Part shown: piece after piece, positions 44,106-53,458 of the stretch | Position numbering within the stretch: the first letter of the stretch is position 1 | How the letters are laid out: the number at the start of each line of letters is the position of its first letter | Source: Planctomycetota bacterium | GTDB taxonomy: Bacteria > Planctomycetota > Phycisphaerae > UBA1845 | Direction of reading: 5' to 3' | Assembly: GCA_024280855.1 (NCBI GenBank) | Contig: JAJRPG010000046.1 | Coordinates: 1-64,000 of the forward strand | DNA: 64,000 bases | The notes under the pieces: generated by a model | The model's input: only the letters and a program-made list of their open reading frames with translations | Told to the model about the DNA's origin: nothing | Database searches by the model: none | Position numbers and translations under genes: made by a program

Positions 44106-46832
44106 GTGGCTAACATGTCTTCATATTTAGGTAGCAGTTCATGGCTAATGCGGCGTGTGCCTCTCGCCCCGATGGCTATCGGTTTGATAATCGGGATCGT
44201 GCTAGACCATCGATATGACATTCCGCTGCCCGCGCCAGTCATCGCACTCGTCTTAGCTACGGCACTCATCATTTACAGAAGGACACGGCTAACTTGTCCG
44301 AGCTTTATAATCACTTTCGCAGCTTTGGCTACGGGGGCTTTGTGCCATTCGATACAGCATACTGACGCGGTTCGATATGACCTCGCGCGATATGTTTCAG
44401 CCGAGCGAATACTGGTTAGGCTTGAAGGCCGAGTTGTTGCAGAGCCTCGTATAGCTGATAAAATTCATCTACCATTTTCTCGTTGGCGATATGCCCCGGA
44501 AAAGACGAGCTTCCTGCTTGAGGTCACGCGCATTGAGCTAGGCGATGGTTATCACGAGACGCAGGGACGAGTTAGTGTGTCGATAAGCGAAGCCGTACTC
44601 GATCTGCAATCTGGTGATCGCGTGAGGCTACTCGGCTGGTTTTATGGATACTCAAAGCCGAGAAACCCTGGCTCGTTTGACTGGGCGGCGCAGCGTAAAC
44701 GACAGGGGGTTGTCGCGGGGCTGAGCGTGAAGCGCCGCGAAGCGATTCAACATCTACCCGAAGATTCCGTCGAACCCGCATCCTGGATAGCACAACTACG
44801 CGACTATTCTCGTCACATGCTCACCAGCGATTTATCCAGCGGTTCATCTGAGCACGCCGGGCTATTGCAAGCGATGATCCTTGGCCATCGTTCCGCAGTT
44901 GATCGGCGACTCAACGAAATTTTCGTGCGGGCAGGATGCATTCACTTTCTCGCGGTCAGCGGCATTCATGTGGGCATCGTCATGCTATTGATACGCCTGG
45001 CGATTCAGCCCATTCCGTTCCTCTTTAATAAACGATATTGGATTATGGGCCTGGGCATTATCGTATATGTGGTTTTAGCGGAACCTCGGCCATCTATACT
45101 TCGTGCAGCTACGATGGGGATTTTGTTTTGCGCTGCGAGACTGCTCGGCAGACAGCGAGGCCTTATCAACGCCATCGCGGCAGCTGCGGTGCTACTCCTA
45201 ACTATCGACGCAGAAAGTTTATTTGATGTAGGCTTTCAACTTTCCTTTGCAGCGGTCTTCGGTATTGCGATCATCTCGCCCGTCCTCTTGCATCACATAC
45301 GCACCATCGCTCATTGGATTAGATTAACCATCACGCGAACGAGTATTGAAGAGGATGCCGCGATCAAGGCACAGCTTAATGTCTCTCCGCCATCCTGGTC
45401 TAGGCGACTGTGGAGACAATCAGGGTATTGGCTTGCTGGTGGTTTGGCGGTTTCGTTATCATGCTGGCTAATCGCCCTGCCCATCGTTGTTTTACATTTT
45501 CAACGCGTGCCCACCTGGGGTGCGATAAACTCGCTAATCGTATTACCGATCGTCACGTTGGTCATGGGGCTGGGGTTCGCCAAGATGCTCCTGCTGCTCG
45601 TCGCTCCCTGGCTTGCATGGCCAATTGGTTTTCTGTTGCTGACTTCTGAATCAATCTTGATCTATGTCGTCGATCAGTTGGCGACATTGCCAGGGTCCGT
45701 CGTCTATGTAGCTATGCCATCAACGATTACGATTGTGCTTTATTACATGCTTTTAATGGCATTATCCTGGCTCGGTTATATTAGAAAATCGCAGGCTCAA
45801 ATCCTACTAGCAAGCGACGCGATGGCTATGAGTGGAAAACGTGTTACCCCAAATAATGATCGGACAGATAACACGACCTTGCAGCAATACGGCGATTTCA
45901 TAGCTGACCCGAATGGCCTTGAACCTTCGTCACAAAAAATAGTCGCAGGGCGTAAAAGTATATCGCAAGTGAGTCTATTGGTAATAGCCTTGGCTGCGGT
46001 TTTCGTGGCTTCGTTATTGCCTTGGTCAAAGTGGACGACTACATCGCCGAATCTTCGAGTTACGTTTCTATCGGTGGGAGCGGGATCAGCTACTGTGATT
46101 GAAATGCCGGACGGGCAAACCTGGATTTATGACGCAGGCACTTCATCCAATTATGACCTAGCTCGTAGCACGCTTTTACCGTATCTGAGTTCGCGCGGCA
46201 TCTCGCACATTGATCGAATTATTTTGAGCCATCCTAACCTGGATCATTACAGCGCGTTGCCAAGCCTTCTTGATACGATTGATTGCGGGCCTGTTGTAGT
46301 GAATCGCTTTTTTCAAAACCTCGCCTCGCAAAACGGTGCGGGGCGAGAGCTGCTTGAGACATTGAACTCATATCATCATCCGATCGAAACGAGCCTAGCT
46401 CAAACATTTTCTCATTTACCCGCTGCTGTTCAATTGGAACAAGTTTGGCCAACACCCGAATCGCCGGCGTCTCTCTCAGCTAATGATACATCAACGGTGC
46501 TGAAACTAACTTTCGCGGGGTGTTCGCTGCTGCTCACAGGGGATATTGAAAACAATGCGTTACGAAAGTTGGCTAGGCTAGATGATATTCAGGCCGACGT
46601 GTTAGCCTTGCCCCATCATGGCGATGTCGAACCGAGTACGCGGGCATTTCTTGAGGCTGTCCGAGCTAAGTCATTTATTCGGTCGAGCCATCAACGATCC
46701 AAGAATACGAAGAATGGCCTAATGCAACTCGTGAATCAAGATCAAATGTACAACACCGCTGAGGTTGGTGCGGTGACAGTCGTGATGAATGAATATGGCA
46801 TTCAAATAATCTCGCATTTACCCAAAAAGTAG
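44106..46832 (+). CDS. comEC: ComEC/Rec2-like DNA-uptake channel
   Basis: Imports single-stranded DNA across the inner membrane in natural transformation. Seen, over 908 residues: N-terminal helices and DUF4131-like domain (20-240), the Competence domain with CIHFLAVSGIHVGIVMLLIR and PSILRAATMGILF (about 275-540), and a metallo-beta-lactamase-like C-terminal domain with SVGAGSATVIEMPDGQTW, ILSHPNLDHYSAL (HxxxDH) and LALPHHGDVEPST. GTG 44106 or ATG 44115 may start it. The TAG stop (46830-46832) lies in the left arm of the 195-bp inverted repeat. No pilus genes adjoin it. Confidence 0.88.
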   Translation: MANMSSYLGSSSWLMRRVPLAPMAIGLIIGIVLDHRYDIPLPAPVIALVLATALIIYRRTRLTCPSFIITFAALATGALCHSIQHTDAVRYDLARYVSAERILVRLEGRVVAEPRIADKIHLPFSRWRYAPEKTSFLLEVTRIELGDGYHETQGRVSVSISEAVLDLQSGDRVRLLGWFYGYSKPRNPGSFDWAAQRKRQGVVAGLSVKRREAIQHLPEDSVEPASWIAQLRDYSRHMLTSDLSSGSSEHAGLLQAMILGHRSAVDRRLNEIFVRAGCIHFLAVSGIHVGIVMLLIRLAIQPIPFLFNKRYWIMGLGIIVYVVLAEPRPSILRAATMGILFCAARLLGRQRGLINAIAAAAVLLLTIDAESLFDVGFQLSFAAVFGIAIISPVLLHHIRTIAHWIRLTITRTSIEEDAAIKAQLNVSPPSWSRRLWRQSGYWLAGGLAVSLSCWLIALPIVVLHFQRVPTWGAINSLIVLPIVTLVMGLGFAKMLLLLVAPWLAWPIGFLLLTSESILIYVVDQLATLPGSVVYVAMPSTITIVLYYMLLMALSWLGYIRKSQAQILLASDAMAMSGKRVTPNNDRTDNTTLQQYGDFIADPNGLEPSSQKIVAGRKSISQVSLLVIALAAVFVASLLPWSKWTTTSPNLRVTFLSVGAGSATVIEMPDGQTWIYDAGTSSNYDLARSTLLPYLSSRGISHIDRIILSHPNLDHYSALPSLLDTIDCGPVVVNRFFQNLASQNGAGRELLETLNSYHHPIETSLAQTFSHLPAAVQLEQVWPTPESPASLSANDTSTVLKLTFAGCSLLLTGDIENNALRKLARLDDIQADVLALPHHGDVEPSTRAFLEAVRAKSFIRSSHQRSKNTKNGLMQLVNQDQMYNTAEVGAVTVVMNEYGIQIISHLPKK

Positions 46833-47023
46833 GGCACGGTCGTTCTTTCGCCTACTAGCGAAAGGTTGACCTGGCCTCAACTATCGACAGGCCGTCATGC
46901 TTACACATCCGCAAAAAGTACCGTCCAGCGATGCCACCCAGCGCAACGTCTAGTAATAATCCGAGGCAATGGTGAAGGCAGGTCAACCTTCCACCAGTAG
47001 GCGAAAGAACGACCGTGCCCTAC
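46829..47023. repeat. 195-bp element with long terminal inverted repeats (family D)
   Basis: Left arm begins GTAGGGCACGGTCGTTCTTT, right arm is its near-perfect inverse ending GACCGTGCCCTAC. The arms match for about 48 bp with only a few changes. Between them lie roughly 100 bp with no ORF. It looks like a MITE-type non-coding element, or a large hairpin. Target-site duplications were not established. The left arm holds the comEC stop codon. Confidence 0.65.
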
Positions 47024-47210
47024 AAAACTAGCCTGACAGACAACTTCCCACAGGTTCGCACGCTAGAAAGACACATGAGGCATAGCCGTACATTGCATGG
47101 ACCCTAACCCCGCGATATAGTGCCCACAGGCGGTCGCATATGCGTCATCATAGCTGAGCGTCGAGTCTCAGTAACGTCAAAAAGAACATGCAGCCGGAGA
47201 TACGCTGGTT
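47024..47210 (+). promoter_or_regulatory. Upstream region of ald with a good sigma70-like promoter
   Basis: TTGCAT at 47093-47098 and TATAGT at 47116-47121 are 17 bp apart, fitting the sigma70 pattern (4/6 and 5/6). A GGAG (47196-47199) lies 11 bp before ATG 47211. Nothing else is visible in the 378 bp after comEC except the inverted repeat described separately. Confidence 0.5.
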
Positions 47211-48323
47211 ATGATTGTTGGTGTACCTAAAGAAACAAAAACTCACGAATATCGCGTTAGTCTAACGCCGGGATGTGCCGATGCCTTGGTGCGTCGCGGG
47301 CATACTGTGCTTATCGAAAATGACGCGGGTATTGGCTCTGGCATTCACAATGACGAATACGCATCCGTTGGAGCGCGCATCGTTGATACTGCCAAGGAAG
47401 TTTTTTCCGAAGCGGAGATGATTGTTAAAGTGAAAGAGCCTCAAACGCCAGAGCGTGACATGATGCGCGAGGGGCAGGTTATGTTCACCTACTTTCACTT
47501 CGCCGCGGATCGTGAACTGACCGATCATATTATCAAGACGAAATCCATAGCTATCGCTTATGAAACGATAACAGACACCAGCGGCAGGTTGCCATTGCTT
47601 ACGCCGATGAGTGAAGTCGCTGGCAAGATGAGCATTCAAGAAGGCGCGAAGTTTCTTGAAAGGCCAATGATGGGTCGTGGCATTTTGCTTGGCGGCGTTC
47701 CCGGCGTGGAACCTGCGAAGGTCGTGATTCTTGGCGGCGGAGTCGTTGGGACCAATGCGGCGAAGGTCGCCGCTGGTTTGGGCGCTCGCGTGGTTATCAT
47801 GGACGTCAGTCTTGACCGGTTACGATATCTTAGTGATGTCATGCCAGCCAATGTACAAACCATTTTCAGCGAACGATTATCTCTGCAAAATCATTTAGCC
47901 ACGGCGGATCTTGTGGTCGGAGCCGTGTTGATTCCTGGCGCACGCTGCCCGGTTTTGATTACAAAAGATATGCTTGGCGGCATGCCCTTTGGCTCGGTCA
48001 TTGTCGATGTCGGCGTGGATCAGGGGGGCTGTTGCGAAACGATTCACCCGACGACGCATGAAGACCCGACCTATATCGTTGATAATATCGTGCATTATGG
48101 TGTTGCGAATATGCCAGGCGCGGTGGGCCGAACTTCGACATATGCACTCACCAACGCCACTTTACCCTATACCTTAAAGCTGGCAGACCTGGGCTATCGT
48201 CAAGCGTGCAAGGAAGATGCTGGCTTAGCCGAGGGAATAAACATCGAATCAGGACGAATAACCAACCAGGCAGTGGCTCAAACTTTTGATCTTGATTACG
48301 AGCCATCGTCAGCCGCAGGATAA
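47211..48323 (+). CDS. ald: Alanine dehydrogenase
   Basis: NAD-dependent interconversion of alanine and pyruvate plus ammonia. Seen: MIVGVPKETKTHEYRVSLTP (N-terminal alanine dehydrogenase/PNT signature), EMIVKVKEPQ, TYFHFAADRELTDHI, NAD-binding loop LGGGVVGTNAAKVAAGLGA (about 172-190), and GGCCETIHPTTHEDP. Length 370 matches Ald. The gene stands alone with a strong upstream promoter. The paralogous transhydrogenase alpha subunit would be longer or differently ended, so Ald is preferred. Confidence 0.94.
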   Translation: MIVGVPKETKTHEYRVSLTPGCADALVRRGHTVLIENDAGIGSGIHNDEYASVGARIVDTAKEVFSEAEMIVKVKEPQTPERDMMREGQVMFTYFHFAADRELTDHIIKTKSIAIAYETITDTSGRLPLLTPMSEVAGKMSIQEGAKFLERPMMGRGILLGGVPGVEPAKVVILGGGVVGTNAAKVAAGLGARVVIMDVSLDRLRYLSDVMPANVQTIFSERLSLQNHLATADLVVGAVLIPGARCPVLITKDMLGGMPFGSVIVDVGVDQGGCCETIHPTTHEDPTYIVDNIVHYGVANMPGAVGRTSTYALTNATLPYTLKLADLGYRQACKEDAGLAEGINIESGRITNQAVAQTFDLDYEPSSAAG

Positions 48324-48427
48324 CTGTCATTAAAATGTTATACCAGCGGCACTGGGCCTTTGGCTTTATTCACGGTATCAGAATCAAAAAGACCTAAAGA
48401 CAAGGATGTCGAAAGCAGGCACGAGCT

Positions 48428-49777
48428 ATGAAAAATGTCGTCATTGCCATCTTATTCGTAACCACAATTGTTGGGGGTTACATCGCTGCAACGAGCAAAC
48501 TTCGGCTTCACCTTGAGGGCTTGGAAGGTGAAACGAAAAAAATCTCCCGTGGTGACTTAACACTACCCATTAACGCTACGGGACAAATACGACCTGCACT
48601 GCGCGTTGAAATTAAATCAAAAGCCAGCGGCGAAGTTATCGAAATCGCCCGCCGGGCCGGAGACCGCGTCGTCACGGGGGAGCTGTTAATCCGCCTTGAC
48701 CCCGCGAATGAGCAACGTAGCGTCTCACGGGCAGAACTTGATCTGGTCGCAGCTCAATCTCGTGTGGAAGACTCCAAAATCACACTACAGCAAACCAAGA
48801 GTCAAGTTGACGCCGCCATCGCTGGCGTCGCCCAATTACAATCAAGCTTGGATTTCTCTCTATTTCGAAAAGAAAAAATTGAGGCCTTGCCACCGGAGCA
48901 GCGCAACGACGAAGAAGTCATGCAACGTCGCACTACTTACGAAGGCCAACGAGCACAATGGCAGCGATCCAAGGCTGATTTGGAATTAGCCAAACTTAAA
49001 GGACCACAAGCCAAGCAAGCGTTACGTCAGGCAGAAGCGACGCTGGAGACCATGAAAAATAATTTACATGATGCTCAGCAACGGCTCCGCGAAACGGATA
49101 TATATTGCCCTATCGATGGCGTAGTCGCCGATGTGAATACTCAAACTGGCGAGGTCATTCAGGGTGGCAAGTCTACATTCACAGGCGGTACGGTCTTAGC
49201 TGTGGTCATTAGCACGGACAGGATTTTGGTCAAAGCCGAGGTTGACGAATCTGATATTGGCCAGGTACTAAAAATCGCGCCTCCGTGGGCGACTCCTGGT
49301 CACGCGAGTCATTTGACCATGCCCGAAGATTTAGACCAAGCCATCGCCCAGGCTGGTCAGTCGCCACTTGTCACGGTGGAATCTTTTCGCGACCAGGAAT
49401 TCATGGGCGTTATCGAGCGGATTTATCCAGAGCCTCGCAACATCAGTAACGTCGTCACTTATCTGGTCGATGTGGTTATCACCAGCGACAATCGGAATTT
49501 GTTGTTGCCGGGCATGAGGGCTGACGTCCGCTTCACGGCTGAGGAGCGGACTGATATCGTCCTCTGTCCTAACGAAGCGATTCGTGAAGGTCCACAGGGG
49601 CAACTCGGCGTGTATATCCCCAGGCCTAACTCCCCTGCAGAGTTGCGTGAGACAGATTTCATCGCCTGCAAATTGGGTTTAGACAATGGTAGCAACACAG
49701 AAATCATAGACGGATTAACTGTTGGCATGACGGTCTACACGAAATTGCCGTCTAAAAAGAAAGATGATGACGACTAA
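48428..49777 (+). CDS. MacA-like periplasmic adaptor (membrane fusion protein)
   Basis: Links an inner-membrane ABC exporter to an outer channel. Seen: N-terminal anchor helix (2-24), biotinyl-lipoyl half-motif IKSKASGEVIEIARRAGDRV, a long coiled coil (about 95-215, Gln/Leu/Lys-rich, AELDLVAAQSRVEDSK), then TDIYCPIDGVVADVNTQTGEV and beta-barrel TDRILVKAEVDESDIGQV. Length 449. 53 bp ahead of the ABC ATPase gene, making a macA-macB-like operon. An outer-membrane factor is not in the window. Confidence 0.88.
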   Translation: MKNVVIAILFVTTIVGGYIAATSKLRLHLEGLEGETKKISRGDLTLPINATGQIRPALRVEIKSKASGEVIEIARRAGDRVVTGELLIRLDPANEQRSVSRAELDLVAAQSRVEDSKITLQQTKSQVDAAIAGVAQLQSSLDFSLFRKEKIEALPPEQRNDEEVMQRRTTYEGQRAQWQRSKADLELAKLKGPQAKQALRQAEATLETMKNNLHDAQQRLRETDIYCPIDGVVADVNTQTGEVIQGGKSTFTGGTVLAVVISTDRILVKAEVDESDIGQVLKIAPPWATPGHASHLTMPEDLDQAIAQAGQSPLVTVESFRDQEFMGVIERIYPEPRNISNVVTYLVDVVITSDNRNLLLPGMRADVRFTAEERTDIVLCPNEAIREGPQGQLGVYIPRPNSPAELRETDFIACKLGLDNGSNTEIIDGLTVGMTVYTKLPSKKKDDDD

Positions 49778-49830
49778 CTAAGCGGTGGCTATGTCACCCT
49801 GCAAAACATTGGCTTCGAGATAATTATTAA

Positions 49831-50619
49831 ATGATACGCGCGTCACAAATCAGCAAGCATTACCACATGGGCGACTCAACCGTCCGTGCGCTGGACTGCG
49901 TAGACCTTCATATTCCGCAAGGCCAATTTGTTAGCATCATAGGCTCATCGGGCAGCGGCAAAAGCACCATGATGCACCTCATCGGATGCCTGGACCACCC
50001 CACTTCCGGCACCATCGAAATCCATGGCCAGGATGTCAACGCGATGAGTGAAAAGCGGATGGCACTACTCCGTAACAACGAAATCGGATTCGTCTTTCAA
50101 ACCTTTAACTTAATCTCCAGAACCACCGCCTTAGATAACGTGGTCGTCCCCTTAATGTATACACGGAAATCTTTCAGCACTAAACCCGCTATCCAAGCTT
50201 TGGAACGCGTGGGATTGAGCAAACGAATTAAGCACAAGCCCTCCGAAATGTCAGGTGGCGAATGTCAGCGCGTAGCTATCGCCCGCGCCATCGTGAATAA
50301 ACCCAAGTTACTATTAGCCGACGAACCCACAGGAAATCTCGACACGAAAACCGGCACGCAAATTATGGATATCGTTCACGAACTTCACGCAGAAGGGATG
50401 ACGGTGGTACTTGTTACGCACGAAATGGATATCGCTGTCCAAGCCGAGCGTATGATTGAAATGAAAGATGGCAAAATCGTAGCAGACACAGCCGTCGACG
50501 CCGCGCGGCGGGCAGAGATTCTAACACTCAATCACGAGGCACACCAATCACTGTTTAGAAAAAAATCCTTGCATTCTCCTTCGTCAAAACCACTGCCACC
50601 ACAAATGGAAGCGAAATAA
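49831..50619 (+). CDS. MacB/LolD-like ABC transporter ATPase
   Basis: ATPase subunit of the tripartite exporter. Seen: Walker A GSSGSGKST (about 37-45), Q-loop FVFQTFN, signature MSGGECQRVAIARA, Walker B LLLADEPTGNLD, and H-loop VLVTHEM. Length 262, with a Ser/Lys-rich tail. It is separate from the permease, as in LolCDE-type systems, and is followed 24 bp on by the FtsX-type permease gene. Confidence 0.94.
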   Translation: MIRASQISKHYHMGDSTVRALDCVDLHIPQGQFVSIIGSSGSGKSTMMHLIGCLDHPTSGTIEIHGQDVNAMSEKRMALLRNNEIGFVFQTFNLISRTTALDNVVVPLMYTRKSFSTKPAIQALERVGLSKRIKHKPSEMSGGECQRVAIARAIVNKPKLLLADEPTGNLDTKTGTQIMDIVHELHAEGMTVVLVTHEMDIAVQAERMIEMKDGKIVADTAVDAARRAEILTLNHEAHQSLFRKKSLHSPSSKPLPPQMEAK

Positions 50620-50643
50620 CCCTAGCTATTTGAGATAAACACC

Positions 50644-51855
50644 ATGTTCCACTTACAACTAATCATCACAGCTATACGAGGGTTACAGCAAAATCTGTTA
50701 CGTTCCACTTTGGCGACTATCGGCGTCATCATCGGCGTCGGCGCAGTGGTGTCAGCCGTGTCCATTTTGCAGGGGGCACAACGCGATGTACTCGACCAAT
50801 TTGAATCGCTTGGCGCGGACCAACTCATCGTCGTAGACGGTAAACGAGAGCATGGCGGGGTAACCTCATCGGTACAGGCACTTGTCCCCGGCGACGCGGA
50901 AAAAATTCAACAAGAATATCCCGACCTAATCCTTCGCGTATCGCCACAGTATCAAGGCGCAGGCCAAATAAAATATTTCCAGCAAAACGTCAACGGCTTC
51001 GTCCTCGGCGTGACCGAAACTTACGCCCCGATGAATAGCTACGAGGTTGAAATCGGACGCTTTATCACGCGTGCCGATGTACGCGGCAGCACTATGGTCA
51101 CAGTATTAGGCTATGGCGTAGCCAAGGATTTGTTCGGCGCACTTCCTGCTGTCGGCAAAAACGTAAAAATAAACGGTAAGAGCTTCGTCGTGATTGGTGT
51201 GATGGAAAAAAAAGGCACGCTGGGATTCCTAAACGTAGACGAGCAGGCCATCATTCCGCTTAGCACCTCCATGTCACGCATGTTTGGCCAAAAGTATTTG
51301 AGCATGTTAAACGTGCAATGTGCGTCCGCCACTGCTATCCCCGCCTGCATGGAAGGCGTGAAAAAAACGCTGCGAGTCAGCCATCGCATCCGCTCGGGCT
51401 CCAAAGACGATTTCACCATCTACACGCAAGAAGAGATGAAACAACGTTTCGCGCAAGTGGCGAAAATTTTCGGCGTCGTACTGTATAGCATCGCTGGAAT
51501 TTCTTTGCTTGTTGGCGCCATCGGCATCATGAACATCATGCTGGTTTCCGTCACGGAGCGCACGCGAGAAATCGGCGTGCGCCTAGCTGTCGGTGCCCGC
51601 CGTTTTGATATACTCAAACAATTCCTCATCGAAGCCAGTATCATTAGCCTGTTCGGCGGAGCCTTAGGTGTCGTCGCAGGGTGGGCAATGGCTAACTTTC
51701 TCGGAGAATTTACGCAGGTCATAAAGACCTACACGCCGCCAAGCATCATCTTAGCCTCGCTCATCATGGCTATCTTCGTCGGCGTCGTCAGCGGCATCTA
51801 CCCCGCTATCCGCGCAGCTAGATTAGACCCCGTCCAAGCGCTGCGCTACGAATAA
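50644..51855 (+). CDS. MacB-like FtsX-family ABC permease
   Basis: Permease of the same exporter, 403 residues. Seen: N-terminal helix with LLRSTLATIGVIIGVGAVVS, a long periplasmic MacB_PCD domain (about 45-270), then three helices (SIAGISLLVGAIGIMNIMLV; LFGGALGVVAGWAMA; LIMAIFVGVVSGIYPA) in an FtsX domain with TERTREIGVRLAVGARRFDI. Ends RLDPVQALRYE, the usual end for MacB. It could export peptides, lipoproteins or macrolides. Confidence 0.93.
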   Translation: MFHLQLIITAIRGLQQNLLRSTLATIGVIIGVGAVVSAVSILQGAQRDVLDQFESLGADQLIVVDGKREHGGVTSSVQALVPGDAEKIQQEYPDLILRVSPQYQGAGQIKYFQQNVNGFVLGVTETYAPMNSYEVEIGRFITRADVRGSTMVTVLGYGVAKDLFGALPAVGKNVKINGKSFVVIGVMEKKGTLGFLNVDEQAIIPLSTSMSRMFGQKYLSMLNVQCASATAIPACMEGVKKTLRVSHRIRSGSKDDFTIYTQEEMKQRFAQVAKIFGVVLYSIAGISLLVGAIGIMNIMLVSVTERTREIGVRLAVGARRFDILKQFLIEASIISLFGGALGVVAGWAMANFLGEFTQVIKTYTPPSIILASLIMAIFVGVVSGIYPAIRAARLDPVQALRYE

Positions 51856-51974
51856 ACGAGCCACATGCTTTAGCTTGCGAGGTCTCCCGATGTTTATACC
51901 TGTCAGTCGTTTTCGTTATGCAATAGTTTAACCTACGCCGCTGCTATCTCTTGGGCACAATCGGATAGGCAAGA

Positions 51975-53318
51975 ATGTTAGTTTGCAAGTCAGGATTCTC
52001 ACGATATAAAAAGTGCATGACACAAAGGCAACACCGATTATGCTTGGGCGCCCTGCTCGTAGTAGCTTTTACGTTACGAATCGGATATTGCTCCGTAACA
52101 TCTGGTCTAGGCGAGATGCGTCCTAGCTATCGGGAATATGTTACAGCAGGCCAACGTCTATTGACCCGCCACACGTTGGAAAGCCCTTTAGTGCCTTTGT
52201 CGATTGCGAGTAAGCCATCTGCGCTCATGCCTCCATTATATGCTGGCATCGTAGCTACAATTTATGGGCTAACGGGTATCGAGTCCTATTGGTCTATACT
52301 AATACTGAAAAGTGTAAACATACTGGCTTCGACGATGACCGTATGGCTAGTGTTTATGATTATGCTGCGCATAACTGCGCAGCCAACATATAGTTGGATT
52401 GCAGCGATCGTCGTCACAATAAATCCAGCCATGATAGGATTCACTGACTTCATATGGGATACGAATCTATTCGCGTTCGCAGCGACGCTCACCATATGGT
52501 TCGCTATTCACCTTTCCAATCAGCCCTTCACCTGGACCAGGTGGAGCGGATACGGTTTTTGGCTTGGTGGACTTGCCCTCCTCAACCCTGCATTGACTAT
52601 GGCTTACCCGCTTCTAGTTCTTTGGCCTCTTCATCGCTCCGGTAGACTTCAACCGCGCGTAGTGTGCCGCGCGGTAACATTTTGTGTCTGCGGCTGGCTT
52701 ATTGCCATCGCACCTTGGACTATTCGCAACTACATTCAATTTGATAAGGTCATGTATATCCGCAGTGGGCTGGGATTGGAATTTTGGCTCGGCGCATGCC
52801 CGGAGGCCGACACAAATGGAGCAGAGGTATACAATGCCCAATACCCACTCAATAACCAAAGCATCCAAGCACACGTTTCCCAAGTTGGAGAGAACCATTT
52901 CATTGCCGAATGTGGAAAACGCGCAAGCGACGCGATTAAAAGAGACCCGATCCGCTACACTCGTTTGGTCGCAATTCGTACCCTAGATTTTTGGTTAGGA
53001 AGCGCGTTTAGTCATGCTAAGCCCGGCCAGTGGGGGTGGCCACGATCCATGGCGCGGGGCGCTATTTCCCTATTCCTGTCGGCTGAAATGTTTCTCATAT
53101 GTTGGTGCATCCTACTAACACGCAAAGTCAATATCGATCTATTATGGCTGGTAGGCATGGCTCTCTCATTCTCCGCAATCTATTGTCTAACCCACATTCA
53201 AGTGCGCTATCGCGCACCGATCGAGCCTATGATGGCCGTGATATTAGCTATGGCAATTGCACAAGTGTTCGCGCCGAAGGCAAATCAAAACAGTCAGGTA
53301 GGTCAGGCTATTGCCTGA
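51975..53318 (+). CDS. GT39/ArnT-like membrane glycosyltransferase
   Basis: A 447-residue membrane protein with about ten helices and the family 39-like start: MRPSYREYVTAGQRLLTR, PPLYAGIVATIYGL, WLVFMIMLRI, then WDTNLFAFAATLTIWFAIHL. It resembles undecaprenyl-linked sugar transferases, but no motif fixes the substrate. The last nine codons (QVGQAIA) and the TGA stop come from the family-E repeat, so the C-terminal end may be recently acquired. ATG 52017 is an alternative start; ATG 51975 has AGGCAAGA before it. Confidence 0.7.
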   Translation: MLVCKSGFSRYKKCMTQRQHRLCLGALLVVAFTLRIGYCSVTSGLGEMRPSYREYVTAGQRLLTRHTLESPLVPLSIASKPSALMPPLYAGIVATIYGLTGIESYWSILILKSVNILASTMTVWLVFMIMLRITAQPTYSWIAAIVVTINPAMIGFTDFIWDTNLFAFAATLTIWFAIHLSNQPFTWTRWSGYGFWLGGLALLNPALTMAYPLLVLWPLHRSGRLQPRVVCRAVTFCVCGWLIAIAPWTIRNYIQFDKVMYIRSGLGLEFWLGACPEADTNGAEVYNAQYPLNNQSIQAHVSQVGENHFIAECGKRASDAIKRDPIRYTRLVAIRTLDFWLGSAFSHAKPGQWGWPRSMARGAISLFLSAEMFLICWCILLTRKVNIDLLWLVGMALSFSAIYCLTHIQVRYRAPIEPMMAVILAMAIAQVFAPKANQNSQVGQAIA

Positions 53319-53337
53319 CGAAACAGAAGCAGGCCAA
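53298..53337 (+). repeat. 40-bp palindromic repeat E, copy 1
   Basis: Begins GTAGGTCAGGCTATTGCCTG and ends GCAGGCCAA. GTCAGGC-TATT-GCCTGAC forms a 7-bp hairpin. It matches copy 2 (54095-54134) at 37 of 40 positions. It encodes the last codons and the stop of the membrane glycosyltransferase. A partial third copy lies near 63260. Confidence 0.7.
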
Positions 53338-53400
53338 CCTATCGGAATTTATATATGTTTCGACAAAACCTCAACGACAAGCAAAAATAATAATTGATGG

Positions 53401-53416
53401 TATGAACATGTTCATA
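53401..53416. other. Perfect 16-bp palindrome
   Basis: TATGAACATGTTCATA between two convergent genes. A core GAACATGTTC could bind a dimeric regulator, but no promoter is nearby. No further copy was seen in the window. It may be chance. Confidence 0.3.
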
Positions 53417-53458
53417 GTGCTTCGATTAATACAGGATTTTTTTTTGTAATAGTTCTTG

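Noticed and set aside
53442-53450. Run of nine T as a terminator after the membrane glycosyltransferase
   Set aside because: The nearest palindrome (53401-53416) ends 25 bp before the T-run, too far for an intrinsic terminator.
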